A stretch of 64,000 nt of DNA from Platerodrilus igneus (lineage: Eukaryota; Arthropoda; Insecta; Coleoptera; Lycidae): contig JARFIW010001215.1 of assembly GCA_036346225.1 (NCBI GenBank), forward strand, positions 5,594,501-5,658,500, in the 5' to 3' direction. The position numbers and the translations under genes were made by a program. Below are positions 10,181-21,478 of the stretch, piece by piece (the first letter of the stretch is position 1; every line of letters starts with the position of its first letter). The notes beneath the pieces are model-generated. The model worked only from the letters and a program-made list of their open reading frames with translations, was not told where the DNA came from and did no database searches.

Positions 10181-13161
10181 TCTCCAGCTCTCTTGTTGTT
10201 CTCTGGCATATTTTGTGGCTTGACTGTTATGTCTCTTTTTGACTTTTACTACTGTTTTAATTTTTCGTTTCGTTTCTTACTTTTTCGTTTTCTGCAGGAA
10301 ATTACTTCTTTTCTTGAGGTTAGAGCCTGTAATGTTTCTTTCTGAGATACATATATTTTTGACGACTTTTGCAGTGTTGATGCTATTCCATCTTTGCCCT
10401 CGTTGATTGCTACCCTATACCTTTTCTTTTCCCATTGTTTTCTACATCCCTGGCTTTATCCGGTACTTTGGGACTTCGAACTGGATATATTGTTTTCCTT
10501 TTCTTTCTTCTTTTAGTCTTGTTTTGTTGTCTAATAGGAGTTTCCTTTCTACCTGTACTGTTGTTGTATTGGAGAGACCAGTGTTTTATCCGCATGTACA
10601 TGTTGTGTATCTACTAACCATTTTTTAGGACGAATTGGTTGTGTTCTTTTGTTTCAGTTTTTGACCCCACAATCCCGACTGTGTTAGCATGACATTCATT
10701 TTTTATTTCCCTTCTCTGTTGTCCTATTTCCAGCGCACATTCTTTTACTGATTTTGTTTTTTTCCTGACTCGCCTGTCTTACGTCTAACGAATTTGGTAT
10801 TCAACGTGAGGCCCTATGAGGTTTATAATATTTATCACAAAAGAACCCACGCAAACCAACACTCAAAGTATAGTGAACAAGTTCAACGAACGTATTCAAA
10901 TTGTTTCCTAACAAGACACAAAAACTCATAGAATAGAAATAACTTTGAGCATATTTCTAGCACTCAAGATAACACAGCCGCTTTATCTAATTACAATTAA
11001 ATCAGGTCGTTTATCTACAATAAATATTGAATGCTAATGTATCATAGATGGCTCATATGAGTTATGCAAATTTCCAAACGTAAAAACAAACATTTATTAA
11101 AACTGGGTAGAAAGTCTAAAAATGCAGAAAATATTCAAACTACGAAATGGAACATAACAAATGAGAATTATACTATCCACAAAATTACACATAAAAGCTA
11201 TTACCAAGAAATACTAAAGGCAAGTCTATTTCCTACATCTGTATTGCACAAATATGTGTAATGGCAAATTAAATATACAAAATCCCCTAAAATTAATTAA
11301 AACTTAAATAATTTGCTGAACTCTTTTTGGTGTATAACAACATGTTTAAGCAGAAGAAAATCTAAGATATCAAATCATAATTTCATGGCAGACTATTCAG
11401 AACATTTCAGGAACTTTTCAGAGGGTTCATTAATCTATAAGAAGAAGATTTGATGTATCTATTCTAGCAGAGGGATCACACTTTATACATCTTTTATAGC
11501 TTTTCTGCTAAGTTTTGGATTTGTTCGTTACGTTCATTATCAATAATAACTATAATTTGTTACACCATTTTTGTTTTAATTTTAATTGACTCTGCTTGCA
11601 TTGATGATTATTTTTGGAAATAAACTGTAATGTTAGGGATTGAAAAGTTTGCAAAAACTATACAAGAAATACAAAAATCGGTTTTTTACTTACTTGGTAA
11701 GACAGAACGCATGCACTATCCTCTTTGCATAGCGCGTCACACAATATTCTCGAACCAAATGCTCAGAGTGGAGCTAGCCACAGATGTGCGGCTACTGAAA
11801 GATAGCCGTGCATATGTTATCATAACGCTGGCATATGCTCCTGCGCTATCCAGTTTGAAGACATCGCCTGGTGGGAGTTTGCTGAGGGCGATTGTTACTC
11901 GCAATATGGTCGGACCAGTAAGAAAAGAACAAAATCAGAACAAAATGCTCGCCTGCATTTGGGGTAACAAGGGAAGGGGAAAGAAACAGTAAGATTGGAA
12001 GGTGGTCTAAAGAACGAAATGACAGTGCACACCAATCAATTAAGTTTTTTCTTGGAACATATGCAACTATAAGATTAATTAAACCCAAAACGCACATAAA
12101 ATATAACTAATAAATAATTTCTAGGAATTTAGGTAGTGAAATAAAACTAAATTGTAAGGACAAACATCTGTATTCTACACTCCTTAGATACTGATTATAA
12201 CTAGTAACAATTAAATTGAGGGGTGTTGAGGAAACAAAAGAACTGTACAAGTATACACCCCGCTTAAATATTGCTGCATAATTTAGGATAACAAAGTAAG
12301 TGGATGTAATCACCGCAATTAGTAATTATCTGTATTAGCACAGTAAGAAATTAATATTAATCATATATACACAGCAGACAAATCCTACATAATCCAAATA
12401 CTTACATTGTATATTGATACAGACCGAAATCGTTCTGATTAGAGCTGCTGAAACACAAAAAAACATATTTACAACAGTACATTACAAACTCTAAATTATT
12501 AGATAAACCTTAATTTAAAATGTTGCTCTTAACATTGCTAGTATGTAGGCAAACTGCATACTGTTCAGGAGTAAACAAATGACTGTCAGTCATCATGTAG
12601 TATTTCTTCATGCAGTCTGTGGAAGGCATGACTAGCTACAATGATTACCCATCTCATCCTAACTTGATCTACATATGATACGGTAGCCAGGCAAAATATC
12701 CCACAACAATAACTTAAGTTTCTATGAGACAACGAAGCAAACCTTTGTTCTAAGAATCAAAGAATATTGAGTGCAAATCCGGGCTAAAAATATTAACAGT
12801 TCTATTAAAGTATTCTCATCCTATTACCTCTACCAGTTCTATAAAAGAGAAAACGAGTTTATCATCATAAGAATTTAGCAGAGAAGAATCTACACGACCA
12901 GGTGCTAAATATCTAGTAAACTCGTTTAACCAATGTAAAAATAAAATTGTTTTCCGAAGAAATAATCACGGAAATCCCATAACAATATAAATAAATTTGT
13001 GTAAGGGTTTATTTTGCCAAGATAACAGCTTTTCTATTTACCATTAAACTAGCAACATTCAGGAAATTCTTAATTAATAAAGATTACATGTCTGAAATCG
13101 TAGTGTACGGACGTGCATTTCTGTTGCTCTTCATTACCAATTAGAGTATATAAACACTATA

Positions 13162-13884
13162 ATGCCTATCATGATAAATTGTGTTATTTGCGATAAAAGT
13201 GCGCATAAAGATAGCGACTTAACTGTGATAAGTGTCGGTTACTGCACCTGTTCGGGATTATCTCGTGCTGAAGTCCAACAATTATTAATCGCTAGTGATA
13301 AACGACGACCTGTATATCATTGCGATAATTGTGTGGCCGAGAAGGATACCATTAAACATTTAAATGAAGTTATTAACACTCTTACTAAGGAAATCGATAC
13401 TCTTAAACAGCGCGCTATACTTGACTCACTATCGCCCGTTTTTGTTGAATCTTTATTAAGCGAACTTGAAGATCGTAACTATAGGTCAAAAAATGTCATT
13501 CTATTTAACCTAGAGGAACATCAATCAACAGATCGTAATGCTTGTGTCATGGCTGATAAAACAAATGCTACTAAGATTTTGTGGCAAATTCCAGATGTTG
13601 ATATGTCTACTATTAAAGTTGTTAGAATTGGTGCAATCGTTACAGGAAAAATTCGTTCATTTAAAACTATATTTAATTCAGAAAAAGAGGTGCGATCTGT
13701 GTTAAAAAATAAATATTTGCTACTAAAAAATTCCACGTTCAGGATTGTTGCTGATTTAACGCCTACCCAACGAAAATTTTTAACCAATTTACGGGAAACT
13801 TTAAATAACAGAATCAAGAATGGTGAGGTAAATCTAACCATAAAATACATAAAGAACGTTCCTACGATTGTTACAAAAAACTAA
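13162..13884 (+). CDS. LINE A ORF1 (zinc-finger, coiled-coil nucleic-acid chaperone-type protein)
   Basis: An intact 240-residue frame. Residues 7-57 form a PHD-like cysteine array (C7, C10, C28, C30, C54, C57). A heptad-like segment (about 60-85, LNEVINTLTKEIDTLK) would form a coiled coil. Residues 100-240 resemble the L1-type ORF1 RRM/C-terminal region: RSKNVILFNLEEH, then LTPTQRKFLTNLRE and VPTIV near the end. Such proteins bind LINE RNA and assist target-primed reverse transcription. It ends 105 nt before the endonuclease sequence begins. Intactness contrasts with the broken ORF2, perhaps by chance or because the element is fairly young. Family assignment is good; clade is uncertain. Confidence 0.8.
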   Translation: MPIMINCVICDKSAHKDSDLTVISVGYCTCSGLSRAEVQQLLIASDKRRPVYHCDNCVAEKDTIKHLNEVINTLTKEIDTLKQRAILDSLSPVFVESLLSELEDRNYRSKNVILFNLEEHQSTDRNACVMADKTNATKILWQIPDVDMSTIKVVRIGAIVTGKIRSFKTIFNSEKEVRSVLKNKYLLLKNSTFRIVADLTPTQRKFLTNLRETLNNRIKNGEVNLTIKYIKNVPTIVTKN

Positions 13885-13988
13885 GTAGTTGTCAACAAAA
13901 AGTCTCCATTACCAACTGCAATAATAAGTATAATTTAGGCCGTCTAAACTTAACAGATCCTACTTATCAAAGCTTAAAACTAAATTCC

Positions 13989-14459
13989 TTGCACTGTTAT
14001 TATCAGAACGTTCATGGACTGAGAACTAAAGTAAGCCAATTCTATACTTCAATATGTGCTAGCCATTATGATGTAATTGGTATTACAGAAACAGCACTAC
14101 TCGATTCTATAAACAATTGTGAACTGTTTCCAGATACTTACACTGTTTTTAGATGTGACAGACAATATACAACTATCGGCTTAAAATGGAGAGGCGGAGT
14201 ATTACTTGCTGTTAAAAATAAAATCTTCTGTTCTGCTCATGATCTTTCAGACATTACCAATAAGATAACCAACATTGATATTACTGGCTGTAAAAGTTTA
14301 ATTGGTAGCAATGTCGTGTATATTTTTGTAATATATATACCACCTGCCACTCATCATGCGGCAGTTGAAACATTTTTGGAACTATTTGAGGAAAGGTTTT
14401 GTTTGAGTAGTGCAAAGGTTTTAATTGTTGGAGATTTTAATTGCACAAACTATATTTGT
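13989..14459 (+). pseudogene. LINE A ORF2, endonuclease domain part 1
   Basis: Start of an apurinic-type (exonuclease-endonuclease-phosphatase) domain that nicks the target for reverse transcription. Motifs in order: YYQNVHGLRTKVSQF (Asn of motif I), DVIGITETAL (catalytic Glu), RGGVLLAVKN, YIPPATHH and VLIVGDFNCTNY (catalytic Asp and Asn). The reading runs from about 13984 without a start Met of its own in good context. It breaks off just after GDFN, where foreign sequence begins at 14460. The continuation is found at 15781. A nonfunctional fragment. Confidence 0.85.
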
Positions 14460-15775
14460 GGTGATACTATGCTACGTGCATAGCCGTAGCCTAAAAAAAA
14501 CCTAACAAAAAAGAAAGACTGTCCGGGCTCAGCCAGTGAGTGGGCGGGGTTTTTAGAAATACCCAAACAGAAGAACGGAGGACCTGAAATAAAAATAAAC
14601 CAAACACACTCGCACTCATTCAAATAAATTAACCACCGACATCTAGAAAACCTTATAATTAAAATTAAAGCAAAATACAAAATGTATATACAGAAGTACA
14701 TTAGTACTTCGAACACAGTACAAACAAAGCCAAAGGGTTACATGGCGAGCTGTCGTTTATAGGGCCCTAACCCCTAAATTAATTAACCAACCATTGCAAA
14801 AAGAAAGTTTCCCCGCTAAAAACAACAGCTCTAAAGCATTATCGTAAGCATAAAAAAAATCTAATACATAAAATATTCGAACACGGTAGTTTACATTTAT
14901 TATTACTAAAATTTAGTATTTCAAAAAAAGTTACATTCAATAGTTGGTCTAAATAATAATTTAATCCGCACACAAAGCGGAGAAAGCGAAATGGTTTATC
15001 AAATTCCAAAAAAAAGTGTGTATTTAACTTTTGGTTGGGGTAAAACTGGGGTTTACCATCATTTTAACTCGCAAATAATTTTTAGTCACATAGTTGTTGA
15101 AACGAGACAAAAACAGGTAGTAAAAGAAAATGTGTATACGACCTTAGGGTGCCACTTGTCTTCTAACAAAGAGGGGTGGCAGTCCCCCAGGGCCCATACA
15201 TCACGTACATGGTGTTAGCACTTGCAGTACACCCACAGCAGTACATAGCAGCAGTAGGACCAAAGAAAATCCGACATTTCTAGCCCTCGCAAAATCTCAC
15301 ATGTTAGAATAACCAAACCATATTAAATAAACTTACGATAACAACCAGAAATAATTTTTAAGACCGCATTATCGTACACAACAGAACGCGTTTTTTTGTA
15401 AAATACACCAGTTCGTTCATCTCCCGTGTATATCTCAACAGGTTGTTTCAAGCGTTACTATTCAACCTTTGTTGTATAGCACAGGGCTTTATCGATCGAC
15501 GTACTACAGGGAAAAACCACATATAACAAGCAATCTTGTCCTAACGAAGCGTAGTCTTTAAACACCTAAACGCAAATAGAATATTTTATTGCAGTTTTAT
15601 TGCTAATTAGCGAAACATTTGAACAGGATTTAAATTAAACGGAATTTATCTAGATGAACAACTAAATTTGGAACGAAAATCATTTTAGTATTATTTTTAA
15701 ATAGATGAAAATTTTTAGGACGCGGTATTGATTAAAACGTACTTTATATATTAGAAACGAATAGTTTGGCTGATT
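14460..15775. mobile_element. Unclassified 1.3-kb insertion in LINE A, flanked by TTTGT
   Basis: It separates the two halves of the LINE endonuclease. TTTGT occurs on both sides (14455-14459 and 15776-15780), consistent with a 5-bp target duplication, though the restored LINE frame would still be one base out. Content: an AT-rich body with short GC-rich patches (14520-14560, 15170-15200). No reverse transcriptase, transposase or clear terminal inverted repeat was recognised. The ORF at 14991-15218 has no family features. A solo LTR or a non-autonomous element are the main options. Confidence 0.5.
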
Positions 15776-15776
15776 T

Positions 15777-16174
15777 TTGTTAGAATTCAACGTAACAACT
15801 AATAATGCCTATTATAATTTGCTTAAAAGCTTTTTTGATTTGTGTGGATATTCTCAATTTAACGGAATTACCAATAATAACCGTAGGCTACTTGACCTGG
15901 TGGTAAGTGACCTTAACTGTACTGTTGAACGTGATGAATTACCATTGCTTAGTGAAGACGGCCACCATTCCTCATTACATATATTCCTTTACTACAATCA
16001 GTCTTATATTAACCATTTTAAAACCAATAAGGTGACTATGAGCTATAATTACAAGAAAGCTGACTACTTAGGCCTATACAATCATCTTTGTGCCATTGAT
16101 TGGACTAACCTCTACCTATTGAATGACATAAACAAGGCCTGCGCCTATTTTTATGAGGTTCTATGTGATATTGT
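15777..16174 (+). pseudogene. LINE A ORF2, endonuclease part 2 and linker
   Basis: The frame resumes as LEFNVTTNNAYYNLL and carries the C-terminal endonuclease motifs: NNNRRLLDLVVSDLN (the R-x-LDL-V motif) and LSEDGHHSSLHI (SDH-type catalytic His region, here DGHH). It continues into the linker (AYFYEVLCDIV) that precedes the RT. It stops inside ATTGT at 16170-16174, where the second insertion starts. The spacing to FVPRYGNK at 17005 matches related LINEs exactly once the insertion is removed. Confidence 0.85.
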
Positions 16175-16999
16175 CTTACATTTAAAAACGATAGTTACAA
16201 TTAAAAGTTCGATAAATACAACACCGGAAGCGGGGTTTACTAGACACCACCGGTAGTTGGTAGCGCTAATCTTATACAGATTTTGGGCGCGCCAACTGCC
16301 AATGACGTCACCAATGCATAATTTATATTGCGCAATAATCGGAGATTGATATAAATATAAAACAATAAAGGATAATAGCGAATAATTTAACAAAAGAGTA
16401 CTCACTCAGAAATCCGGCATTCGACGGAATTGGGTTATAGTTGGCTTCTCCCAAGTCCATCAGGCTACTAAAGGCCATTTTGCGGTAGTTAAAGATGGCG
16501 ACTCCCGACGCCCTTCCAAAGCGTTCGGACCAGCACTCAGGGCTCCGCTCCGGGGTGATTAAAGATGGGCTTGCTCCGGTGCTGTTGGCGGAACATGGGC
16601 TTCCGGCTCATTCTCGGGTCGTGCAGTACGGTTCGCCCTAGGTGGCTTCAGATTCATCTACCTATGCAGGGAATGACGGGAACATGGTATAAGGTGCGAC
16701 AAACAAAAGATAAGCAAGCAAGGAAATCTACATAGGTAAAGATAAGCACGATACGATACCTCAAAGCGTCCACTCCACTCGAAGGTACGGGCTAAAAACC
16801 CACGTTATAGCGTCTCACGGATACCTCTCACCACTTTGTCCCCACTCTTTGTCTTTTTCACGTCGGCGCGAAGTATTCGTCCAACCCACTATTGACGTGA
16901 CGGAAATGCGCGCCCCGAGTCTTTTGAAATTGTGGCGCAAAACCTCCGCACATCAAAATTAACCTAATACATGTTTAAGGGCCACTTTGGCACGTAACA
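16175..16999. mobile_element. Unclassified 825-bp CpG-rich insertion in LINE A, flanked by ATTGT
   Basis: Removing 16175-16999 together with one copy of ATTGT (16170-16174 / 17000-17004) restores the LINE frame precisely (D-I-V joined to S-R-F-V-P-R), so both borders are well fixed. The insert is visibly richer in G, C and CpG than its surroundings (for example around 16500-16640 and 16860-16920). It has no long open frame, contains a CAATAAAGG near 16362, and its ends are CTTACATTTAAAAACG and GGCACGTAACA. A 5-bp duplication and the size fit a solo LTR, but the ends are not the classic TG...CA. Confidence 0.65.
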
Positions 17000-18809
17000 A
17001 TTGTTAGTCGTTTTGTACCAAGATATGGTAACAAACCAAAAAGGAAATATCCTGCGTGGTTCACACCGGAAATAATCACAATTATTAAACTAAAGAGTAA
17101 GTATTTAAACTTATGCAATAAGTATAACCGTGCAGACGACCGTCAAAATTTTAAAGCACTTGCTCTACTTGCAAAGCAGCAATATCACAAGCCTACACTG
17201 TTTATTTAAAAAACATCCAAGATTTGCTTGGTATTGATCCTAAACAAATCTGGAAATATGTTCGTTCTAAACAAGGTGCTATTCGTATACCTGGATCACT
17301 TACTAATAATAATATCGAGTATAAAACTCCAGAAAATATAATGAATGCCTTCAAGGAATATTTTAGCAGTGTATATGTTAAAGCTGACTCGTCACATGCT
17401 CAACATGTAAATATTCCCACCATTAGCAATTCACAAATTACTATCAATTCCTTAACGTTAGAGGAAGTTGTGAAGTCCATTGAAAGGCTTAAAAATAAAT
17501 CTACTTCTGGACCAGATCAAATTCCCTCGTTTGTTATATGCGACTGTAAAATGGTGTTTGCGGAGACCCTGTTGTACCTGTTTAATTTATCACTTAGTAC
17601 TTGTACTCTTCCGGAGGAATGGAAAATAGGCAAAATCTGTCCTATCCTTAAGGGAGGTAATGCAACTACTATATCGAATTACAGACCAATTAGCATCCTA
17701 TGTAATTTTGCCAAATTGTTTGAGATTATTTTGTATCAACGTATTTATCCATTAGTAAAAAACTATATTTCTGTCGCTCAGCATGGATTCATGGAGAACA
17801 GATCTACATTGACAAATCTTACATGCTTAACACAGGATGTGTCCGAAGTTCTAGATGATCGAGGTCAAGTAGACGTTATCTACACGGATTTTGCTAAGGC
17901 GTTCGACCGAATTCTCCACAAAATCATTATACTAAAACTTCAGAGCTTCGCTTTTTCTACGAATTTAATTCTATTTTTTACCTCTTATTTGCATAACCAA
18001 AAGCAGTACGTTGATCATTTAGACTGCCATTTATTACTATTTGCTGATGATCTTAAACTGTATGCTAATATTTTGCATGATGACGATTGCTGTAAGCTTC
18101 AATTACAACTCAATAAACTGCAGAACTGGTGCAACACTAACTACCTGCAACTTAACACTAGTAAATGTAAAATTATCTCCTTCACGCGTAAACATCAACC
18201 AATTATATTTAACTATACTTTTAACAGTGTTATTTTGACACGTGTTACAAGTGTTAAGGATCTTGGAGTGCTATTTGATTTGAAACTATCATTTTCGGAA
18301 CATATGATATCGTCTGCATCTGCTGCTTTCAAACTTTGTGGCATAATTATTCGTAACTGTAAGTCGATTATCAACATTCGTGTATTGAGAACGTTGTATT
18401 TAACTTTAGTGCGACCAAAATTAGAATACTGCGCTCTATTTGGAACCCTCACTATAAAGTTTATATAGCTCTATTAGAAAAAGTACAACGTAAGTATTTT
18501 AAATTTGTTGCGTTTGTTGAGACCCATGCGTATCCATGCCAGGGTATAAGTCAGACTTTGTTATTATCTAAATATAACGTTCTACAGCTCGATGTGCGGC
18601 GCGGAATTAATGGTCAGTTGTTTCTGTATAAAATTATTCAAGGACTTATTAATGCACCATATATTTTAGCAAAGTTAAATTTTAATGTTCCGTCTGTTAA
18701 TACACGTACAAGTATAACATTCTATAACAAAATATCAAATACTAATTTATTATTCAATTCTCCAATATATGTTACAACACAAACATTTAACATGCTATTT
18801 AATAATTGA
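17000..18809 (+). pseudogene. LINE A ORF2, reverse transcriptase and C-terminal region (broken)
   Basis: The linker reads FVPRYGNKPKRKYPAW, then, after a frameshift near 17200, IWKYVRSKQG. RT motifs follow: TSGPDQIPSF, ISNYRPISILCN, QHGFMENRSTL, VIYTDFAKAFDRI (motif A with catalytic Asp) and LLLFADDLKLYA (motif C, FADD). Between HNQKQYV and DHLDC (about 18010) the expected SGVPQGS-type motif B and its surroundings, about 35-40 residues, are missing. A further frameshift near 18430 precedes IWNPHYKVYIALL, and the protein then runs to a stop at about 18809. The motif B loss alone would abolish polymerase activity. Confidence 0.88.
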
Positions 18810-18995
18810 GACATCTTTGCTATGTCTTTGTCAGAATTTTTGGCTTATACTTATACGCACTTTTCACTTGACGGATTGCCTTAGTTTTGATCATCACTTT
18901 TACTAACGTAATTTATTATAAACGTTGTCTCTGTATATGTAAATTTTCTTTCTTTGTTAATTTTATCCTGTAACTGGATTTATTCTGTTGGATAA

Positions 18996-19023
18996 TAAAG
19001 CAATAATAATAATAATAATAATA
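18996..19023 (+). repeat. (TAA)n tail of LINE A
   Basis: Seven or so AAT/TAA units directly follow AATAAAGC downstream of the RT frame. This is the expected 3' terminus of an I/Jockey-type LINE and fixes the right end of the element. Confidence 0.8.
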
Positions 19024-20465
19024 AGAAACCAGAAAGGATATAGACAAGCGAACTTGTGAATTTAATAAAGGATGTGCACAGTTGGCTGCCTAATTAAGCA
19101 AACTTGAATTTGCAGAATTTTTAACTCCTAAATTCAAATCAGTAGAAACTGCACATAGCGTTTAGAGTAAGCAGGCAGTAAATTTTCAACTATGGAATGA
19201 AATGTAACATGATACATTTGTCAAGAATAACACGGGCTAGCTCAGTGAGGACAGAAACCCCTCGTCTAGAGAAAAAGTGCAAATACTGCCTTGACTCTGA
19301 AGTTCAGTATGGGTAGGTACTGCGATCCTTTTGGCACGAAGGAGTTTTCAGCAAGTAGGGATAACATTTATAGCGACATTGAGTTTTGATCCTCTAATGT
19401 CAGCTCTTTTTATCATTGCGAAGCAGAATTCGCCAAGCGTTGGCTTGTTCGCCCACCAATAGAGAACATGATTTGTGTTTAGACATTCATAACACAGGTT
19501 AGTTATTGATGACGTCGTTGCATTTGTAATTGGCTCTGCACGAGACGAACCGCAGGTTCAAACATTTGGTTCATGCTCTTGCTCAAGCGGGCGATTCGCA
19601 TCCGTAAGATTATGCTTGAACGCCTCTAAGACCGAATCCTTTTGAGATAAAGGTGGTAATAGTACTTTTAAGGGTTAAAAGAGTCGAAAGGCTTGAAAAA
19701 ACGCAACTTTATTAAGCGGTTGTCGACCATGGGTATGATTTTAGTTTGATGTCGAAGAACTCGAAATTGTCTGTAAGACTCGGCCCTAAGAGTGGGTATT
19801 CATTTTGTTGCCGAGACGAAACCCTGGCCGTTTTAGGTTGTTCTGTGCGACCCCTCAGATGAGAGTTGTGTATGGTCGTGCTGTCACACTACGTCCACAC
19901 ATCAGTCAATTTTTTTTTTTAATTTCAACATCCAATACAGCTTGAACTTGTGTAAAATAAGCACACCTCCCAGTACGTTTCCTCGACAGAAAAAAATGTT
20001 TGGGAATGTAAAATGTCTGGCGATCTCAAATAATGTAACATTTGTTGACTTTGGATTATGGATTTATACCAGATAAAGGAAATTGGTCATATGCTTGCTG
20101 TTTTTATTCAGTTATAGTTCCTCTATTAGTTTGCCATTAAAACTTTAACGATTTTGTAATTTCATATTTTTTTATATTTTTAAACATGAAATTTTTTAAG
20201 AACATTGAAATCACTTGTTGTTTATTGTTGTTCTAGACAAACATCGCCTTTGTTTTAATATTTACAGCTTTTACCACTACAATTTGCTACAAAATCTTAT
20301 ATTTAAAAACTCAACTCGACCAGGTACAGAATCCATTACCTGCAACGTGGAACATCGTAACTTTACATCGGCACTGTTAAAAGACTTATCAAAAGTGCAA
20401 TTAATATTTTGGTTTTAACACAATAAATTAGTGTTTCATATAACGTTTTGTTTTATTTGTTTCAG

Positions 20466-20611
20466 GTTACATTCGTGATGCAACAAGAAGTTATCCAATA
20501 TGTTTACATTCTCAAACCTTCCTAATAATGGTTTGTCTAATAGCATGGAGTATAGAATATTTAATTTGTTGGCTAAAAAAGAAGGACAATAAGCCAACAG
20601 CAACTACATGA
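20466..20611 (+). CDS. Monocarboxylate transporter-like gene, terminal exon (TM12 and C-terminus)
   Basis: This short exon is not visible as a start-to-stop frame because it has no Met at its beginning. It starts right after TGTTTCAG, completes the split Gly codon and reads GYIRDATRSYPICLHSQ. It then encodes a hydrophobic last helix (TFLIMVCLIAWSIEYLICWL), a basic, hydrophilic tail (KKKDNKPTATT) and the stop TGA at 20609-20611. G-x-IRD-x-T-x-SY is the conserved TM11-TM12 turn of SLC16 proteins, so it is very probably the true 3' coding exon, despite lying beyond 15 kb of transposon-rich intron. The C-tail is short compared with mammalian family members. Confidence 0.88.
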
Positions 20612-21360
20612 CAAAACGAAGAGCTTTATTAAATGGAATTATAACCAGTATTGAATTAATAATTATGTAATAATAGACACTGTTTGGTGTTTTATATTAC
20701 AAGGTCTGTGGATTTTATTTAGCTGATTGATAAACTAAAACGTATAAAATTATTTAAAAGCAACATTTTGCTGAACTATTTTAAATGTAAAAACAAAAGA
20801 CTCTGACTACAGTATAATTAACTAACAATTTACTTTTGTAAGTTACTGTCCTTTATCTAAAGTAATTTATAGTAACTTTACTGCCGTTAATTCAGGTTAC
20901 TAGTAAATAAGAATAGTAGTATTTTTTGAAAACAGTTTTGTGAAACCTTTACTAAGTCAACTTTCGACAACACATTGCCTCAATTAATAATTAGAATAAT
21001 TAATAATGACACTGATTTTCAAATTAAAAGTTAGACGGCCAAGTAATTGAATAACAGATTTTAGGTAGTTAGTAACCAATGAAGCAAATACACATGTTTA
21101 GATAACTATATTCTCGAATTTTTCATGGATAATTAACATATTTTGACAATTTGAAATACTAGGAATTTAATGTGTTCACTTTGATAATACCTGTATAATA
21201 TACTAACACATAATCAGATGTGCCTATGTAATAACTGGGCTCCGTTATATTTGCCAAATACAGCTTGCCATAGGTTTAGTAATGTAATAATTTTAGTAAC
21301 CAGTGATTGACTAGCAAACAAATCAACTTTAATATAAAATATATAAATTAATTATCTTAT
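20612..21360 (+). other. Probable 3' UTR and downstream sequence of the transporter gene
   Basis: Directly after the TGA the sequence is AT-rich and non-coding. I see no canonical AATAAA in the first few hundred bases; an AAATAAG variant occurs near 20907, so the poly(A) site cannot be placed with confidence. No repeats recognised in this stretch. Confidence 0.35.
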
Positions 21361-21478
21361 AGATTACACAATTCAACTATCTGACCTTTAAACACAATTC
21401 AGACGCAACTAATACACATAGATTACACAATTCAACTATCTGACCTTTAAACACAATTCAGACGCAACTAATACACAT
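21361..21478 (+). repeat. Perfect tandem duplication of a 59-bp unit
   Basis: The unit starting AGATTACACAATTCAACTAT occupies 21361-21419 and is repeated without a mismatch at 21420-21478. The lack of divergence means either a very recent duplication or an assembly artefact. Confidence 0.95.

Larger units (their letters stand above)
13080..19024 (+). mobile_element. Decayed non-LTR retrotransposon (LINE 'A') in the transporter intron
   Basis: A two-ORF LINE in the gene's orientation: ORF1 at 13162-13884, endonuclease from 13989, reverse transcriptase to 18809, and a 3' end in a (TAA)n tail at about 18996-19023. TAA-repeat tails are typical of I/Jockey-type LINEs; ORF1 with a PHD-like zinc finger and an L1-like C-terminal domain fits the broad Jockey/CR1/I group. 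ORF2 is broken by two insertions (14460-15775 and 16175-16999), by at least three frameshifts and by an internal RT deletion. The 5' end is a guess, placed before ORF1. It is inactive as it stands. Confidence 0.85.
4985..20465 (+). other. Last intron of the transporter gene (about 15.5 kb), packed with repeats
   Basis: The intron begins GTAAGT and ends in a T-rich tract followed by TTTCAG. Both ends are in phase 1 and rejoin the conserved GPVLG-YIRD sequence of the protein, so the intron call is firm. It carries a copy of the dispersed repeat (5609-7285), a fragment shared with a pogo-type element (about 7790-8020), an imperfect inverted repeat (about 9220-10180) and a LINE in the same orientation as the gene (about 13080-19024). 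Stretches 7290-7780, 8030-9215, 10185-13075 and 19030-20460 hold nothing I can name; open frames in them (for example 8065-8280 and 11630-11992) lack family features. Confidence 0.85.

Noticed and set aside
9998..10628. Several Phe/Leu-rich open frames that look like membrane proteins
   Set aside because: T-rich sequence read as hydrophobic codons, several frames open at once, partly the complement of the left arm of the inverted repeat.
11630..11992. A 120-codon open frame in the transporter intron
   Set aside because: No domain, no splice context, no similarity to anything I recognise; probably chance.
19228..19310. Possible tRNA or SINE head (GGGCTAGCTCAGTGAGG resembles a tRNA A box)
   Set aside because: No B box at a suitable distance and no stems could be formed; only a 12-nt match.
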